This document shows, piece by piece, positions 8,634 through 17,711 of a stretch of DNA of 64,000 nt. Every line of letters begins with the position of its first letter. Position 1 is the first letter of the stretch. The position numbers were made by a program, and so were the translations under genes. The DNA comes from Agrobacterium pusense (GTDB lineage Bacteria > Pseudomonadota > Alphaproteobacteria > Rhizobiales > Rhizobiaceae): the NCBI RefSeq assembly GCF_900102105.1, contig NZ_FNBB01000002.1:124001-188000 (forward strand), given 5' to 3'. The notes under the pieces are model-generated. The model worked only from the letters and a program-made list of their open reading frames with translations, was not told where the DNA came from and made no database searches.

Positions 8634-9176
8634 ATGACCGTTATCGCTTCGGAGCTTTCCGCTGCCATCCGTTCCATTCCCGACTATCCGAAGCCGGGCA
8701 TCATCTTCAGGGACATCACCACGTTGCTTGGCAATCCCCGCGCATTCCGCCGCGCCGTGGACGAACTCGTACAACCTTATGCGGGAACGAAGATCGACAA
8801 GATCGCGGGCATGGAAGCGCGCGGCTTCATTCTGGGCGGCGCGGTGGCGCATCAGCTTTCGGCCGGCTTCGTGCCGATCCGCAAGAAGGGCAAGCTCCCG
8901 CATGCCACTGTAAGGGTTGCCTATAGCCTGGAATACGGCGTCGATGAAATGGAAATGCATGTTGATGCGGTGCAGCCGGGTGAAAAGGTCATTCTGGTCG
9001 ATGACCTTATTGCGACCGGCGGGACTGCCGAGGGCGCGGTCAAGCTTTTGCGCCAGATGGGCGCGGAGATCGTCTCCGCCTGCTTCGTTATCGATCTGCC
9101 TGATCTCGGCGGCCGCAAGAAACTCGAGGACCTCGGTGTCGAGGTACGGACCCTGGTGGAATTTTCCGGTCATTGA
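8634..9176 (+). CDS. apt: Adenine phosphoribosyltransferase
   Basis: 180 residues, the standard length for Apt. It converts adenine plus PRPP to AMP in purine salvage in the cytoplasm. The PRPP-binding motif [13 protein letters not shown] is at about 121-133, and the N-terminal [17 protein letters not shown] block is typical of Apt. ATG 8634 is chosen over an upstream methionine because the earlier residues are not conserved and precede the Apt core. It follows the bc1 operon beyond a terminator, so it should have its own promoter. Confidence 0.95.
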   Translation: MTVIASELSAAIRSIPDYPKPGIIFRDITTLLGNPRAFRRAVDELVQPYAGTKIDKIAGMEARGFILGGAVAHQLSAGFVPIRKKGKLPHATVRVAYSLEYGVDEMEMHVDAVQPGEKVILVDDLIATGGTAEGAVKLLRQMGAEIVSACFVIDLPDLGGRKKLEDLGVEVRTLVEFSGH

Positions 9177-9219
9177 GCGGCGGGTGGGGCAGGTCGCAAT
9201 GACATGCCCCGACGCTCGC

Positions 9220-9687
9220 TTATTCGAATTCCAGAACCCCGCTCTGGAAAGTCAGGACGGTCTCTCCCGACTGGTTGACCCCTTCGTTAAATGTGGTATT
9301 CAGCCAGATACCGGCCCGGGATTCCAGCGCCCGGGTATCGAGCAGGGTGACGAAGTAGGTGACATCGTCTCCCGCGAAGACCGGCTTTTTCCATTTAAGT
9401 TCGCGAAAGCCCGGTGAAGGGCCGAGTTTTGGCGGTTCAAGGCCCTCAAGCTTCAGTCTTTTAACCTCTTTGGCCCAGTACGAGAGAAAACACTTCATCC
9501 AGCCTGCACCAGTGTGCCATCCAGATGCGCAAAGTGCGCCGAAAACGCTGTTCTTTGCGGCTTCGGCATCAAGATGAAATGGCTGCGGATCGAAATCGCG
9601 GGCGAAGCGAATAATGTCTTCGGCGGAAAAATGCAGCGTATCGAGGGTCACTCGTTCGCCGATCGGGGAGAGTTCTGCCAGTCTCAT
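9220..9687 (-). CDS. MaoC-like (hot-dog fold) dehydratase, second of a pair
   Basis: 155 residues. The signature FARDFDPQPFHLD carries the Asp-His pair of (R)-specific enoyl-CoA hydratases, and SGWHTGA is the second conserved block. Members hydrate enoyl-CoA thioesters in fatty-acid, branched-chain or polyhydroxyalkanoate metabolism. The start ATG overlaps the stop of the upstream MaoC gene (ATGA), so the two are translationally coupled and may form a heteromer. The exact acyl-CoA substrate is not inferable. A LiuR-like operator lies upstream of the pair. Confidence 0.87.
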   Translation of the reverse strand: MRLAELSPIGERVTLDTLHFSAEDIIRFARDFDPQPFHLDAEAAKNSVFGALCASGWHTGAGWMKCFLSYWAKEVKRLKLEGLEPPKLGPSPGFRELKWKKPVFAGDDVTYFVTLLDTRALESRAGIWLNTTFNEGVNQSGETVLTFQSGVLEFE

Positions 9688-10157
9688 GCCGCAATACCTC
9701 CATTGCCGCGCATCAGGAACATCACGGTGTTTTCGCCGTGCGACACCAGAACGTCGCGCTGGTTATAAAGCTCGTGGCGAAATTTCACGAGGCCGATACC
9801 GGGGCGCGAAGCCGAAGGGCGCTGCTCCAGCACGATGGATTTCCCAGAAAGCGTATCTCCTGCCAGAACCGGCTTCTTCCAATCAACGTAGTCGATGCCG
9901 GGGCTGCCCTGCGACGTCGAATCCGAGATATAGCTGTCCGCCATCATTCGCATCAGCAGACTGCAGGTGTGCCAGCCGGAAGCTGCAAGCCCACCAAGAA
10001 TGCTCTGGCGGCCTGCTTCTTCGGAAAGATGCATGGGTTGCGGATCGAATTCGCTGGCGAAAGCAATGATCTGCCCTGCGGAGATCGGTTGCGGTCCAAG
10101 CGGAAACTCCCGCCCTACCGTGAAATCCTCGTAAGCATAGGTCGCGACCGGCGCCAT
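9684..10157 (-). CDS. MaoC-like (hot-dog fold) dehydratase, first of a pair
   Basis: 157 residues, with FASEFDPQPMHLSEE as the catalytic hot-dog signature and SGWHTCS following. ATG 10157 is preferred because GGGAGGAAACC lies immediately upstream; the longer frame adds eight residues that cover this ribosome site. It is paralogous to, and overlaps by 4 bp, the next gene. It probably acts on enoyl-CoA esters in acyl-CoA catabolism, and the candidate MerR/LiuR operator about 50 bases upstream fits branched-chain or fatty acid degradation. That link is an inference. Confidence 0.87.
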   Translation of the reverse strand: MAPVATYAYEDFTVGREFPLGPQPISAGQIIAFASEFDPQPMHLSEEAGRQSILGGLAASGWHTCSLLMRMMADSYISDSTSQGSPGIDYVDWKKPVLAGDTLSGKSIVLEQRPSASRPGIGLVKFRHELYNQRDVLVSHGENTVMFLMRGNGGIAA

Positions 10158-10204
10158 GGTTTCCTCCCTTCGCACAGTCAATACCGTCGCATCTAAGAGG
10201 ATTT

Positions 10205-10227
10205 TTCCCTTTACGTAAAGGTCAAAT
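10205..10227 (-). promoter_or_regulatory. LiuR-like (MerR family) operator/promoter for the MaoC pair
   Basis: A perfect 14-bp palindrome CCTTTACGTAAAGG occupies 10208-10221. Read on the minus strand it follows TTGA (TTGACCTTTACGTAAAG), so a -35 element overlaps the dyad as expected for MerR-family regulators. It closely resembles the LiuR box described for proteobacterial branched-chain amino-acid/fatty-acid genes. It lies about 50 bases before the MaoC start. Regulator identity is inferred; no liuR gene is in the window. Confidence 0.5.
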
Positions 10228-10278
10228 CGGTGGCGTAATATCGGAGCGGGAAGGCGCTATGGAGCGAGCGGATGCGTC

Positions 10279-10405
10279 TCGCATCTTCCCCCGCCGCGGA
10301 GAAGGTCGCGGCAGCGGGATGAAGCGGGCGAAGGTAGCGAGCTGCGGCAACGTCGCCCTTCATCCGACCCTTGGGGCAATCTTCTCCCCGGTCGGGGAGA
10401 AGAAA
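10279..10405. repeat. RIME-like rhizobial intergenic mosaic repeat
   Basis: The stretch contains the modules of the Rhizobiales intergenic mosaic element: a CCTTCATCCGAC block, then ATCTTCTCCCCGGTCGGGGAGAAG with its terminal hairpin (CTTCTCCCCG/CGGGGAGAAG at about 10380-10403). A roughly inverted partner (TTCCCCCGCCGCGGAGAAGG ... GGGATGAAGC) lies on the left. Such elements are dispersed non-coding repeats in Agrobacterium, Rhizobium and Sinorhizobium. Here it lies between the ychF 3' end and the MaoC promoter. Confidence 0.6.
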
Positions 10406-10454
10406 CAAGCGGCTGGGTCCGCCCCATAAAAGAAGCAAGCCCGTTCAGATCAAA

Positions 10455-11558
10455 TCAGGTATTAAAGCGGAAGTGGATGACGTCACCGTCCTGAACCACA
10501 TATTCCTTGCCTTCGTCGCGTCCCTTGCCAGCTTCCTTGGCGCCGACTTCGCCCTTGTTGGTAACGTAATCGTCAAAGCCGATGGTGAAGGCGCGGATGA
10601 AGCCGCGTTCGAAATCGCTGTGGATGACGCCCGCGGCGGCGGGTGCTTTGGTGCCGCGCACGATCGTCCATGCGCGTGTTTCCTTGGGGCCGACGGTGAA
10701 ATAGGTGATGAGGTCGAGCAGGTGGTATCCCGCACGGATCAGCCGGTCGAGGCCGGCCTCGTTAAGACCAAGGGCCGAGAGGAATTCTTCGGCTTCATCG
10801 GCTGGAAGCTGCGCGACTTCGGCTTCGATCGCCGCCGAGATGATCACGCATTCCGCACCCTGTTGCTTCGCCATTTCCGCGACGGCTGCTGTGTGCTCGT
10901 TGCCGGACGATGCGTCGGCTTCCGAGACGTTGCAGACATAAAGCACCGGGTGCGATGTGAGAAGGTTGAGGCCTTTGAGGATTTCGATTTCCTCGTCCGC
11001 CAGTGTCTTCAAAAGCAGGCGTGCCGGCTTTCCGTCGGTGAGCAGCGCGATGACGGCTTCCATGACAGGCAGTTGGGCCAGCGATTCCTTGTCCTTGCTG
11101 GTGGCGCGTTTGCGCGTCTGCTCGACGCGGCGTTCCAGGCTTTCGAGATCGGCGAGCATCAGCTCGGTCTCGATCGTTTCGGCATCGCCAACCGGGTTGA
11201 TGCGGCCTTCCACATGGGTGATATCGTCGTCTTCAAAGCAGCGCAGCACGTGTACGACGGCATCGACTTCGCGAATGTTGGCGAGGAACTTGTTGCCGAG
11301 ACCCTCGCCCTTCGATGCGCCGCGAACCAGACCGGCAATATCGACGAAGGAGATGCGGGTCGGGATGATTTCCTTCGAGCCGGCGATGTCGGCAAGGATT
11401 TTCATGCGCGCATCGGGCACCGCCACTTCGCCGGTATTCGGTTCGATGGTGCAGAAGGGATAGTTGGCGGCCTGTGCGGCGGCCGTTTTCGTCAGCGCGT
11501 TAAAAAGAGTGGACTTGCCGACATTCGGCAATCCAACGATACCGCATTTGAAGCCCAT
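10455..11558 (-). CDS. ychF: Redox-regulated ATPase YchF (Obg-like)
   Basis: 367 residues, the typical length. G1 GLPNVGKST lies at the N-terminus, [16 protein letters not shown] carries the G3 region, and the C-terminal TGS domain ends in [11 protein letters not shown]. It is a translation-associated P-loop ATPase that binds ribosomes and responds to oxidative stress. ATG 11558 begins at MGFKCGIVG as in all homologues; the longer frame is rejected. In many rhizobia it lies next to pth, and here a GNAT gene and clpS separate the two. Confidence 0.96.
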   Translation of the reverse strand: MGFKCGIVGLPNVGKSTLFNALTKTAAAQAANYPFCTIEPNTGEVAVPDARMKILADIAGSKEIIPTRISFVDIAGLVRGASKGEGLGNKFLANIREVDAVVHVLRCFEDDDITHVEGRINPVGDAETIETELMLADLESLERRVEQTRKRATSKDKESLAQLPVMEAVIALLTDGKPARLLLKTLADEEIEILKGLNLLTSHPVLYVCNVSEADASSGNEHTAAVAEMAKQQGAECVIISAAIEAEVAQLPADEAEEFLSALGLNEAGLDRLIRAGYHLLDLITYFTVGPKETRAWTIVRGTKAPAAAGVIHSDFERGFIRAFTIGFDDYVTNKGEVGAKEAGKGRDEGKEYVVQDGDVIHFRFNT

Positions 11559-11760
11559 GGCTTGAAACCTGTCCGTTTGAAAGAATTCGTTGAGGAGCCT
11601 TTTGCGGAAAGGGCGGGGGAAGGTCAAGCCCGCGGGTCGATTTGGGCCGGCAAAGGCTTCTTAAAGGCGAGGAATTCCTGACAGACTTGCCGATGGCGTG
11701 GTTGCGGCGCAATATAAGCGGGTCAAGCGATCGATCTTTCGTCATCAACGGGGTTTTCCC

Positions 11761-12111
11761 ATGAGCAACCGCGATGAACGGCAGGCACGAGCGGCCATGA
11801 TGAGCGACAGTCCTGTCGATCTCAAACCAAAACCGAAGGTCAAGCCAAAGCTGGAGCGGCCGAAGCTCTACAAGGTCATTCTGCTGAATGACGACTATAC
11901 GCCACGTGAGTTCGTGACTGTGGTGCTGAAAGCCGTGTTCCGCATGAGCGAGGAGGCCGGCCACCGGGTGATGATGACGGCGCACCGTTTCGGCAGCGCG
12001 GTGGTCGTCGTTTGCGAACGTGATATTGCCGAGACGAAGGCCAAGGAGGCGACCGATCTCGGCAAGGAAGCGGGATTTCCGCTGATGTTCACGACCGAGC
12101 CGGAGGAGTGA
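11761..12111 (+). CDS. clpS: ClpS-type N-degron adaptor (orphan, ClpS2-like)
   Basis: 116 residues. A variable, charged and proline-rich N-terminal tail (about 1-36) is followed by the ClpS core: YKVILLNDDYTPREFV, AHRFGSAVVVV and ERDIAETKAKEA. ClpS delivers N-degron substrates to ClpAP. The acidic NDD pocket residues and the conserved His (AHRFG) are present. The position equivalent to the hydrophobic gatekeeper Met40 of E. coli ClpS (TPMEF) is Arg here (TPREF). No clpA is adjacent, whereas canonical clpS usually precedes it, so this fits the second paralogue, ClpS2, reported in Agrobacterium. It converges with the GNAT gene, 3 bases apart. Confidence 0.9.
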   Translation: MSNRDERQARAAMMSDSPVDLKPKPKVKPKLERPKLYKVILLNDDYTPREFVTVVLKAVFRMSEEAGHRVMMTAHRFGSAVVVVCERDIAETKAKEATDLGKEAGFPLMFTTEPEE

Positions 12112-12114
12112 GCA

Positions 12115-12567
12115 TCAATCCTGCCGGATCTGAAAACCGGTCTTGTTCTGCACGAAGCCGCAGCTTTCGTAAAAGGCGTGAACCTCCGGGCGTTGTTGCC
12201 CTGTCAGCAGCATCGCCTTGTAACAATTCGCCGCAAAAGCCGCCTCGACGGCATGGCGCACGACCGCGCGGCCATATCCGCGGCCGCGACGGTTTTCCAT
12301 TGTCACCACGTTTTCGATAAGAGCATAGGGACGGGCGGCGCGCGTGAGATTTGGAACAATCTGCAGCGTGGCGGTAGCGACCGCTTCCTCGCCTTCGGTC
12401 GCAAGAAACACGGTCAGACCCGGCTGGGCGAGCATGGCCGCAAAAGCCGTCTTTGCTTCTTCCGTCGTCATTTCCGGGTCGGATGGATTAAGCGCCCGGT
12501 AGAGATCAAGCAATCCAGCCAGATCGCTGGTTCCGGCTTCGCGCGGGGCGATGGTCTTCGAAGACAT
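12115..12567 (-). CDS. GNAT family N-acetyltransferase
   Basis: 150 residues with the GNAT acetyl-CoA-binding motif A (NRRGRGYGRAVVRHAV) around 92-107 and the C-terminal HAFYESCGF motif. It transfers an acetyl group from acetyl-CoA to an unknown amine. It follows pth by 7 bases on the same strand, with its ribosome site inside the pth 3' end, so the two are probably co-transcribed. Confidence 0.88.
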   Translation of the reverse strand: MSSKTIAPREAGTSDLAGLLDLYRALNPSDPEMTTEEAKTAFAAMLAQPGLTVFLATEGEEAVATATLQIVPNLTRAARPYALIENVVTMENRRGRGYGRAVVRHAVEAAFAANCYKAMLLTGQQRPEVHAFYESCGFVQNKTGFQIRQD

Positions 12568-12574
12568 TCGCGAT

Positions 12575-13291
12575 CTAATCCTTCTTGCCGAACATCCGCT
12601 TCAGCATCTCGGCCATCGGCCCGGTCTCCGGCAGCTTTTTAGGCTGGGCGCTGTTGCGTGCCTGGTGGATATGAGACTGCGCGGTGGGTTTGGCTGCCTT
12701 GGCCGGCTTCTCGGCCTCGGGCTTCCTGCCCGTGGCCAGCGCCAGCTTGTTCATCAGCTGGGAATCCTCCGCCTTCACCAGCATGGCGGCGTTGTCGGCA
12801 ATCGCATCCAGCAGCGGCTCCAGCCAGACCCGGTCGGCCTTGGCGAAATCCCCCAGCACATGGCCATGCACGCGCTCCTTGTCACCGGGATGCCCAATGC
12901 CGAGGCGCAGGCGTCGGTAGTCCTTGCCGCAATGGGCGTCGAGCGATTTCAGGCCGTTATGGCCACCGTGACCGCCGCCGGTCTTGATGCGCACGCGCCC
13001 GGCCGGAAGATCGAGTTCGTCATGGATGGCGATGATGTCCGCCGGCGTGAGTTTGAAGAAGCGCATCGCTTCGCCCACGGATTCGCCCGACAGGTTCATA
13101 TAGGTCTGCGGTTTCATCAGCAGGACCTTTTCTCCGACGATCTCGCCTTCGGAAATCTCGGCCTTGAATTTCTTTGACCAGGGCGCGAACGAAGGCAGGC
13201 GCTGTAACGCATCCACCGCCATGAAGCCGATATTGTGCCGGTTTCCGGCATATTGCGTGCCGGGATTACCAAGTCCTGCGATGATCTTCAT
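12575..13291 (-). CDS. pth: Peptidyl-tRNA hydrolase
   Basis: 238 residues. The N-terminus [11 protein letters not shown] and the NRHNIGF motif holding the catalytic His (near residue 20) are diagnostic. It recycles peptidyl-tRNA dropped from ribosomes. Residues beyond about 190 form a Lys/Ala/Pro-rich extension ending in FGKKD, longer than E. coli Pth but common in rhizobia. ATG 13291 is the universal start; the longer frame is rejected. In related genomes it follows rplY directly, and here about 3.5 kb with two genes intervenes. Confidence 0.95.
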   Translation of the reverse strand: MKIIAGLGNPGTQYAGNRHNIGFMAVDALQRLPSFAPWSKKFKAEISEGEIVGEKVLLMKPQTYMNLSGESVGEAMRFFKLTPADIIAIHDELDLPAGRVRIKTGGGHGGHNGLKSLDAHCGKDYRRLRLGIGHPGDKERVHGHVLGDFAKADRVWLEPLLDAIADNAAMLVKAEDSQLMNKLALATGRKPEAEKPAKAAKPTAQSHIHQARNSAQPKKLPETGPMAEMLKRMFGKKD

Positions 13292-13390
13292 GAAGCATGT
13301 CCGCGTTGTGCCTGATGATGCTGTTGTCACCACCCTGAAATCCGCTGGCTGTCAATCTTTTTGTGGGGTTGCGGCAATGCCGGCCGACGC

Positions 13391-14104
13391 TCAGGGCCTG
13401 ATGAGATCGTAACGGTCGAAGATCCGCTGTTGTGTCCCGTCGGCGATCAGCTCATCGAGACGGGCCTGCAATTTCGCGATAACCTCGTCCGGCACGCTCT
13501 TGTTGCAGGCAAGCCCAAGCTGCTGTCTCGACAGCGTTATCACTTCCCTGAAAGTGTGCGCCGGCAGGCTCTTGAAGGTGCTTTCCGACATGGGCATAAG
13601 GTCGATGCGTCCGGCCGTCAGCTTGTGAAGCGTGATCTCGAAATCCGCGCCGACATCCACCTGCGGAAAACCGAGCGTTTCCAGAAGGGTTTCGGTGTAG
13701 TCGCCGCGCTGGGTTCCAACCCGGTATTTCTTGGCGTCTTCGAGGCTCAGGACGTTGATATTCGTCTTGCGCCGCGCCACGAGAATGTTGCGATCGAAAT
13801 GAATTGGCGAGACCCATTTGAAGAGCTTTTCCCGCTCGGCGGTCCTCGCCGTGGCGAAGGCACAATGCATCGGCTGTGTTGTGGCAAGGGCGATCGCCCG
13901 GGCCCACGGCATGACGGCGACCTCGTAGCTGGTGCCGGTGTCCTCAAGAATGATCTTGAGCTGGTCGAAATAGACGCCGCGTACGCTGCCGTCACTGCCC
14001 TGCAGGTTGTAGGGCGGGTAGACTTCCGTGGTCAGGAAAAGCTTGGCCGCGCAGACGGGATTGGCAAGAGCAAGAAAGACCAGGAAAAAGCGGATCAATC
14101 CCAT
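13391..14104 (-). CDS. Periplasmic solute-binding protein, family 3-like (no transporter nearby)
   Basis: 237 residues. A signal peptide (about 1-19, ending NPVCAA) leads into a family-3 amino-acid/polar-substrate binding fold (LTTEVYPPYNLQGSDGSVRGVYFDQLKIIL), as in many SBP_bac_3 proteins. There is no permease or ATPase gene beside it. It lies 16 bases after the membrane GGDEF-EAL gene on the same strand with its own GGGGAG ribosome site, so the two form an operon. This suggests a sensory binding protein feeding the c-di-GMP enzyme, as in the NspS-MbaA arrangement of Vibrio. The ligand is unknown. Confidence 0.82.
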   Translation of the reverse strand: MGLIRFFLVFLALANPVCAAKLFLTTEVYPPYNLQGSDGSVRGVYFDQLKIILEDTGTSYEVAVMPWARAIALATTQPMHCAFATARTAEREKLFKWVSPIHFDRNILVARRKTNINVLSLEDAKKYRVGTQRGDYTETLLETLGFPQVDVGADFEITLHKLTAGRIDLMPMSESTFKSLPAHTFREVITLSRQQLGLACNKSVPDEVIAKLQARLDELIADGTQQRIFDRYDLIRP

Positions 14105-14120
14105 GACTACTCCCCGCGGC

Positions 14121-16508
14121 TCAGGCTTGTCGCGCCGCTGCGCGGCTTTGTCCAGACCCGGCCTCATAGGCGGCAATCAGCCGCTCGATGGGCTGCGGGC
14201 GAGCGAAAAAGTAACCCTGGCCATAATCGGCACCCATATCCGCCAGAAGCAGCTTCTGCTCCTCCGTCTCGACACCCTCGGCGATGACAGCGCAATTCAT
14301 CTTATGCGAGATGGCTGCGATACCTTCGACCAGCATGCGGTTGCGCTGCCGGATTTCCACCGTATCGTCGCAGATCGAGCGGGTGAAGGATTGGTCGATC
14401 TTTACAATATCGACCGGAAAGCGGCTGAGATAGCTGAGCGACGAGTAACCCGTGCCGAAATCATCCAGCGCGATGCGGCAACCCAGCTGATGGATGGCGG
14501 TGAGGATCGCCCGGATCTGCGGATCGTCCTTCATGATGACCGCTTCGGTGATTTCGATGACCAGCCGCCCGGGAAGAATGCCGTGCCGGTGCAACAGTCC
14601 GGCAATGCGTGTCGGCAGTCCCGGTTCGAACTGCAATGGCGAAAAATTCACCGCCACATAGGTTTGCGCCATGCCCGGCAGGCGCGACAGCCTGGCGAGA
14701 TTGGCGACCGACTGATCAAGGATCACGTTGCCGATACGGTGAATGGTTCCGTTCTCTTCCGCAAGGCTGATGATGGCTGCGGGGGAAAGCAGCCCCTTAT
14801 CCGGATGGTTGAGGCGCAGCAAGGCCTCGAAACCCGCTGTCTGGCCGGTTGCAATGTTTTGAATTGGCTGAAAATAGGCCTCGAACCAGTCTTCGGAAAG
14901 CGCCTGCGCGATATCCCGTTCCAGTTCCGCATGTTCGCGGGCCCTGTCCATGATCGAGCTGTCGAAGACCTGGGAGCCGTTCTTGCCCGTCCGCTTGCGG
15001 GTATACATGGCCATGTCGGCGTTCTGCAGAAGCTCGGAGGCACTCGCGGCGTGAAGGGGGTAGACCGCCATACCAATACTGGCGCTGAGGCGGATGCTGT
15101 TGTTCTCGATTTCAAATGGAGTGTCCAGCAGGGTGCAGATGCGCTCACAGAACTGCAGGGCGCGCTCTTCCACCTTGTCACCGGCCAGCAGGATTGCGAA
15201 CTCGTCTCCGCCCAGACGCGAGGCGCTGTCCAGCGGTGTCAGCAGCGGCTGCAGTTTTAATGTGAATTCGCGCAGAACGGCATCGCCTGCGGCGTGACCG
15301 AGATTGTCGTTGATGGCCTTGAACCGGTCGAGATCTATGAACAGGCACGCGAGTTCGCTGCCGTTCCTGTCCGCATCGCGAATCTGCAGGTCGAGGATGG
15401 CCTCGAAGCCCTGACGGTTGAAGAGGCCGGTCAGATGGTCGGAAATGGCCTGCTGGCGATTACGCTTTTCCGACTGCCGAAGTTCGGTCACGTCGGTCAT
15501 AACGCAGAGGCAGGTGCTGTGATGGGCCGTATCGCCGGAATCGAGGGCTTTTTCTAGGATAAGGGCATCCATGACGCTGCCATCCCTGCAGTGGAAGCGA
15601 ACGGTGATGCCTGCCTGTTGGGTGTCAGCCGCCTGATGCGCCGCCCTGCGTTCCTGGAATAATGTCCGGTCATCGGGGTGGATGAGGTCGGCGAAATTCA
15701 GGCCGAGTATTCTGGCGCGGTCATAACCGGTAGCCTGCACCCAGTAGTCGCTGACGGCGGCGATCCTGTCGTGCCTGTCCAGCGAAAACAGCATGGCCGG
15801 CGTGCGGTTGTAGATTTCCGTCTTGCGGGCGTGGGCGTTCTTTATCTCCAGCTCTTCTTTTTCGAGCTGGCTCTGCATTTCGTTGAAGCTTTTCGCCAGC
15901 CGGCCGATCTCGTCTTTCGACCGCCAGTCGACGTGGTGGCGGGAGCCGAGGCGTCGTGTCGCTTCTATTGCCGCGGCCAGCCGCATCAGCGGGCGGATGA
16001 CCATGAAGCGGTTACCGGCAATGGCGGCAAGGACCATGGTGAGAATGGCGAGGATGAAAATCGTGATAAAGGCCAGTTCGGTGCGGCTGAGGGAGGTCAG
16101 AAGACCGACATCATCGTAATACACCGTCAATTGGCCGACCGTGACGGGCCCCTTGGTCGTCTTGTAGATGACCTCGCGCGTCGTCGAGGCGGCATCCTGG
16201 AAGATGTCGCTGCCGGCGGTCTGAACAACATCAAGCTGGCCGGACGTATCCTTGACCTCGACCATACGGATCATGGGATCGGAGACAAGGGTTCCGGTAA
16301 TCTGGTTTATCGTGTCGTCATCGAGGTCCCACAGGGGGCGGGCCAGCGCCTGCGTATTCGTCGACAGCAGAATTTCGATATGGTTGCGCTGGCTGCGAAT
16401 AGCCTCGTTATAGGAAAGTGTCAGCAAAAGCGTGAAGAGCGGGGCGACCACTGTAAGAAGTGCGCCGGAAACAATCGCGATAAAGCGACTTTCGACGGAA
16501 TGAGCCAT
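14121..16508 (-). CDS. Membrane PAS-GGDEF-EAL c-di-GMP enzyme with periplasmic sensor
   Basis: 795 residues. TM1 is at about 8-30, a periplasmic region containing a PLWDLDDD motif spans about 31-145, and TM2 is at about 146-168. Then follow HAMP (about 170-222), PAS (about 235-345), GGDEF (about 358-520, motif RLGGDEF intact near 433-437) and EAL (about 530-780, with GFEALLRL, DDFGTGYSS and EGVE intact). Both synthase and phosphodiesterase motifs look functional. The autoinhibitory RxxD site is replaced by TPLD. It heads an operon with a periplasmic solute-binding protein gene, which may be its sensor partner. It is probably bifunctional, with net activity set by the sensor. Confidence 0.92.
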   Translation of the reverse strand: MAHSVESRFIAIVSGALLTVVAPLFTLLLTLSYNEAIRSQRNHIEILLSTNTQALARPLWDLDDDTINQITGTLVSDPMIRMVEVKDTSGQLDVVQTAGSDIFQDAASTTREVIYKTTKGPVTVGQLTVYYDDVGLLTSLSRTELAFITIFILAILTMVLAAIAGNRFMVIRPLMRLAAAIEATRRLGSRHHVDWRSKDEIGRLAKSFNEMQSQLEKEELEIKNAHARKTEIYNRTPAMLFSLDRHDRIAAVSDYWVQATGYDRARILGLNFADLIHPDDRTLFQERRAAHQAADTQQAGITVRFHCRDGSVMDALILEKALDSGDTAHHSTCLCVMTDVTELRQSEKRNRQQAISDHLTGLFNRQGFEAILDLQIRDADRNGSELACLFIDLDRFKAINDNLGHAAGDAVLREFTLKLQPLLTPLDSASRLGGDEFAILLAGDKVEERALQFCERICTLLDTPFEIENNSIRLSASIGMAVYPLHAASASELLQNADMAMYTRKRTGKNGSQVFDSSIMDRAREHAELERDIAQALSEDWFEAYFQPIQNIATGQTAGFEALLRLNHPDKGLLSPAAIISLAEENGTIHRIGNVILDQSVANLARLSRLPGMAQTYVAVNFSPLQFEPGLPTRIAGLLHRHGILPGRLVIEITEAVIMKDDPQIRAILTAIHQLGCRIALDDFGTGYSSLSYLSRFPVDIVKIDQSFTRSICDDTVEIRQRNRMLVEGIAAISHKMNCAVIAEGVETEEQKLLLADMGADYGQGYFFARPQPIERLIAAYEAGSGQSRAAARQA

Positions 16509-16732
16509 GTTCGATTGCAGCTACCCTTTGCCCCAGACTTGCTGCGCCCTGTTTCATCCTTTCGGACAGAGATGCGTCAGATCCCGGGCCGAGCCCTTTC
16601 CCCACGCTATTTCTCGACCCGCCGGTGTTTCCATGAGGGCGCAAGGGTATCGTTTCATGGAAGTGTTAATCGACGCTGAAACACGAACCGCATCGCTGGC
16701 GGGGAGCGGGCTTTCTGTTTTTAAAGTTCATA

Positions 16733-16769
16733 AAAACTAAAAGGCCCGTTCCGGAAACGGAACGGGCCT
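16733..16769 (-). terminator. Intrinsic terminator of rplY
   Basis: Minus-strand reading gives AGGCCCGTTCCG, loop TTTC, CGGAACGGGCCT followed by T-rich sequence (complement of the A-rich 16733-16741). It lies about 40 bases past the rplY stop. Confidence 0.88.
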
Positions 16770-16806
16770 CGTTCTTCAAAGCTGTCCGGCCTTGCGGCCG
16801 CCGATT

Positions 16807-17415
16807 TTATTCCTCGGAAGCTTCTTCAGTTGCTTCTTCTTCAACGCCTGCTGCCGGGGCAACGATCGTTGCGATCGTGAAGTCACGGTCGGCGATAACG
16901 GGCGTGATGTTCTTCGGCAGCTTGACGTTCGAGATGTGAACGCTGTCGCCGATCTTCAGGCCGGAGAGGTCAACCGTGATGGCTTCCGGAATGTCGTTGG
17001 CCGGGCAGTGGAATTCCACCGTGTGGCGAACGATGTTCAGAACGCCGCCGATCTTGATGTCCGACTTTTCTTCGTTTTCGAAGTGAACCGGAATTTCGAC
17101 GTTGACGAGCGTGTTGCCCGAAACGCGCAGGAAGTCGACATGCATGGTGAAGTCGCGGACCGGATCAAGCTGGTAATCCTTCGGGAGAACCTTGATCTTC
17201 TTGCCGTCGACGTCGATCGTCGCAACCGTCGTCATGAAACCGCCGGCGTGGATACGCTTGGTGACTTCGTTGGTGGACAGGGCGATAGAAATGGGGGCCT
17301 GCTTGTCACCATAGATGACAGCGGGAATCAAACCGTTGCGGCGAAGTTCACGAGAGGACCCCTTACCAACTCGTTCGCGCGCCTCGGCCTTGAGCTCATA
17401 CGATTCTTTGCTCAT
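16807..17415 (-). CDS. rplY: 50S ribosomal protein L25 / general stress protein Ctc
   Basis: 202 residues: the two-domain (L25 plus TL5/CTC C-terminal) form. It has the N-terminal block [23 protein letters not shown] and an acidic tail ([12 protein letters not shown]). It binds 5S rRNA. AAAGGAATT precedes ATG 17415. In many genomes rplY is followed immediately by pth; here the terminator at 16733-16769 and two inserted genes separate them. Confidence 0.96.
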   Translation of the reverse strand: MSKESYELKAEARERVGKGSSRELRRNGLIPAVIYGDKQAPISIALSTNEVTKRIHAGGFMTTVATIDVDGKKIKVLPKDYQLDPVRDFTMHVDFLRVSGNTLVNVEIPVHFENEEKSDIKIGGVLNIVRHTVEFHCPANDIPEAITVDLSGLKIGDSVHISNVKLPKNITPVIADRDFTIATIVAPAAGVEEEATEEASEE

Positions 17416-17711
17416 GGCAATTCCTTTCGAGGTTATATGGAGAGTTCATGCCCGCGGGCGCTGAACTGGGGAGGCGGCAAGCGCCATCCCACCCGCGTTG
17501 CCTCCAAGGGTGTCTACACGGGTGCGGGCGCTATAATACAAACGGGAGACAAAGACAAGAGAGGCCTGCTTTTTGATCGCACGCCTTGCGGGTTTATTAG
17601 GTTGTACTAATTCACTCGCATGTTGCAACTTTTAATATGTGCTTATCCATTCATGTAAACCGGGCGAAAACTTGGCGAATGATAAGGCTACGCGAAATTC
17701 CAATTGCGTAG

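Noticed and set aside
14028..15260. 410-residue plus-strand frame opposite the GGDEF-EAL gene
   Set aside because: The opposite strand has intact GGDEF, EAL and HAMP motifs; this frame lacks any.
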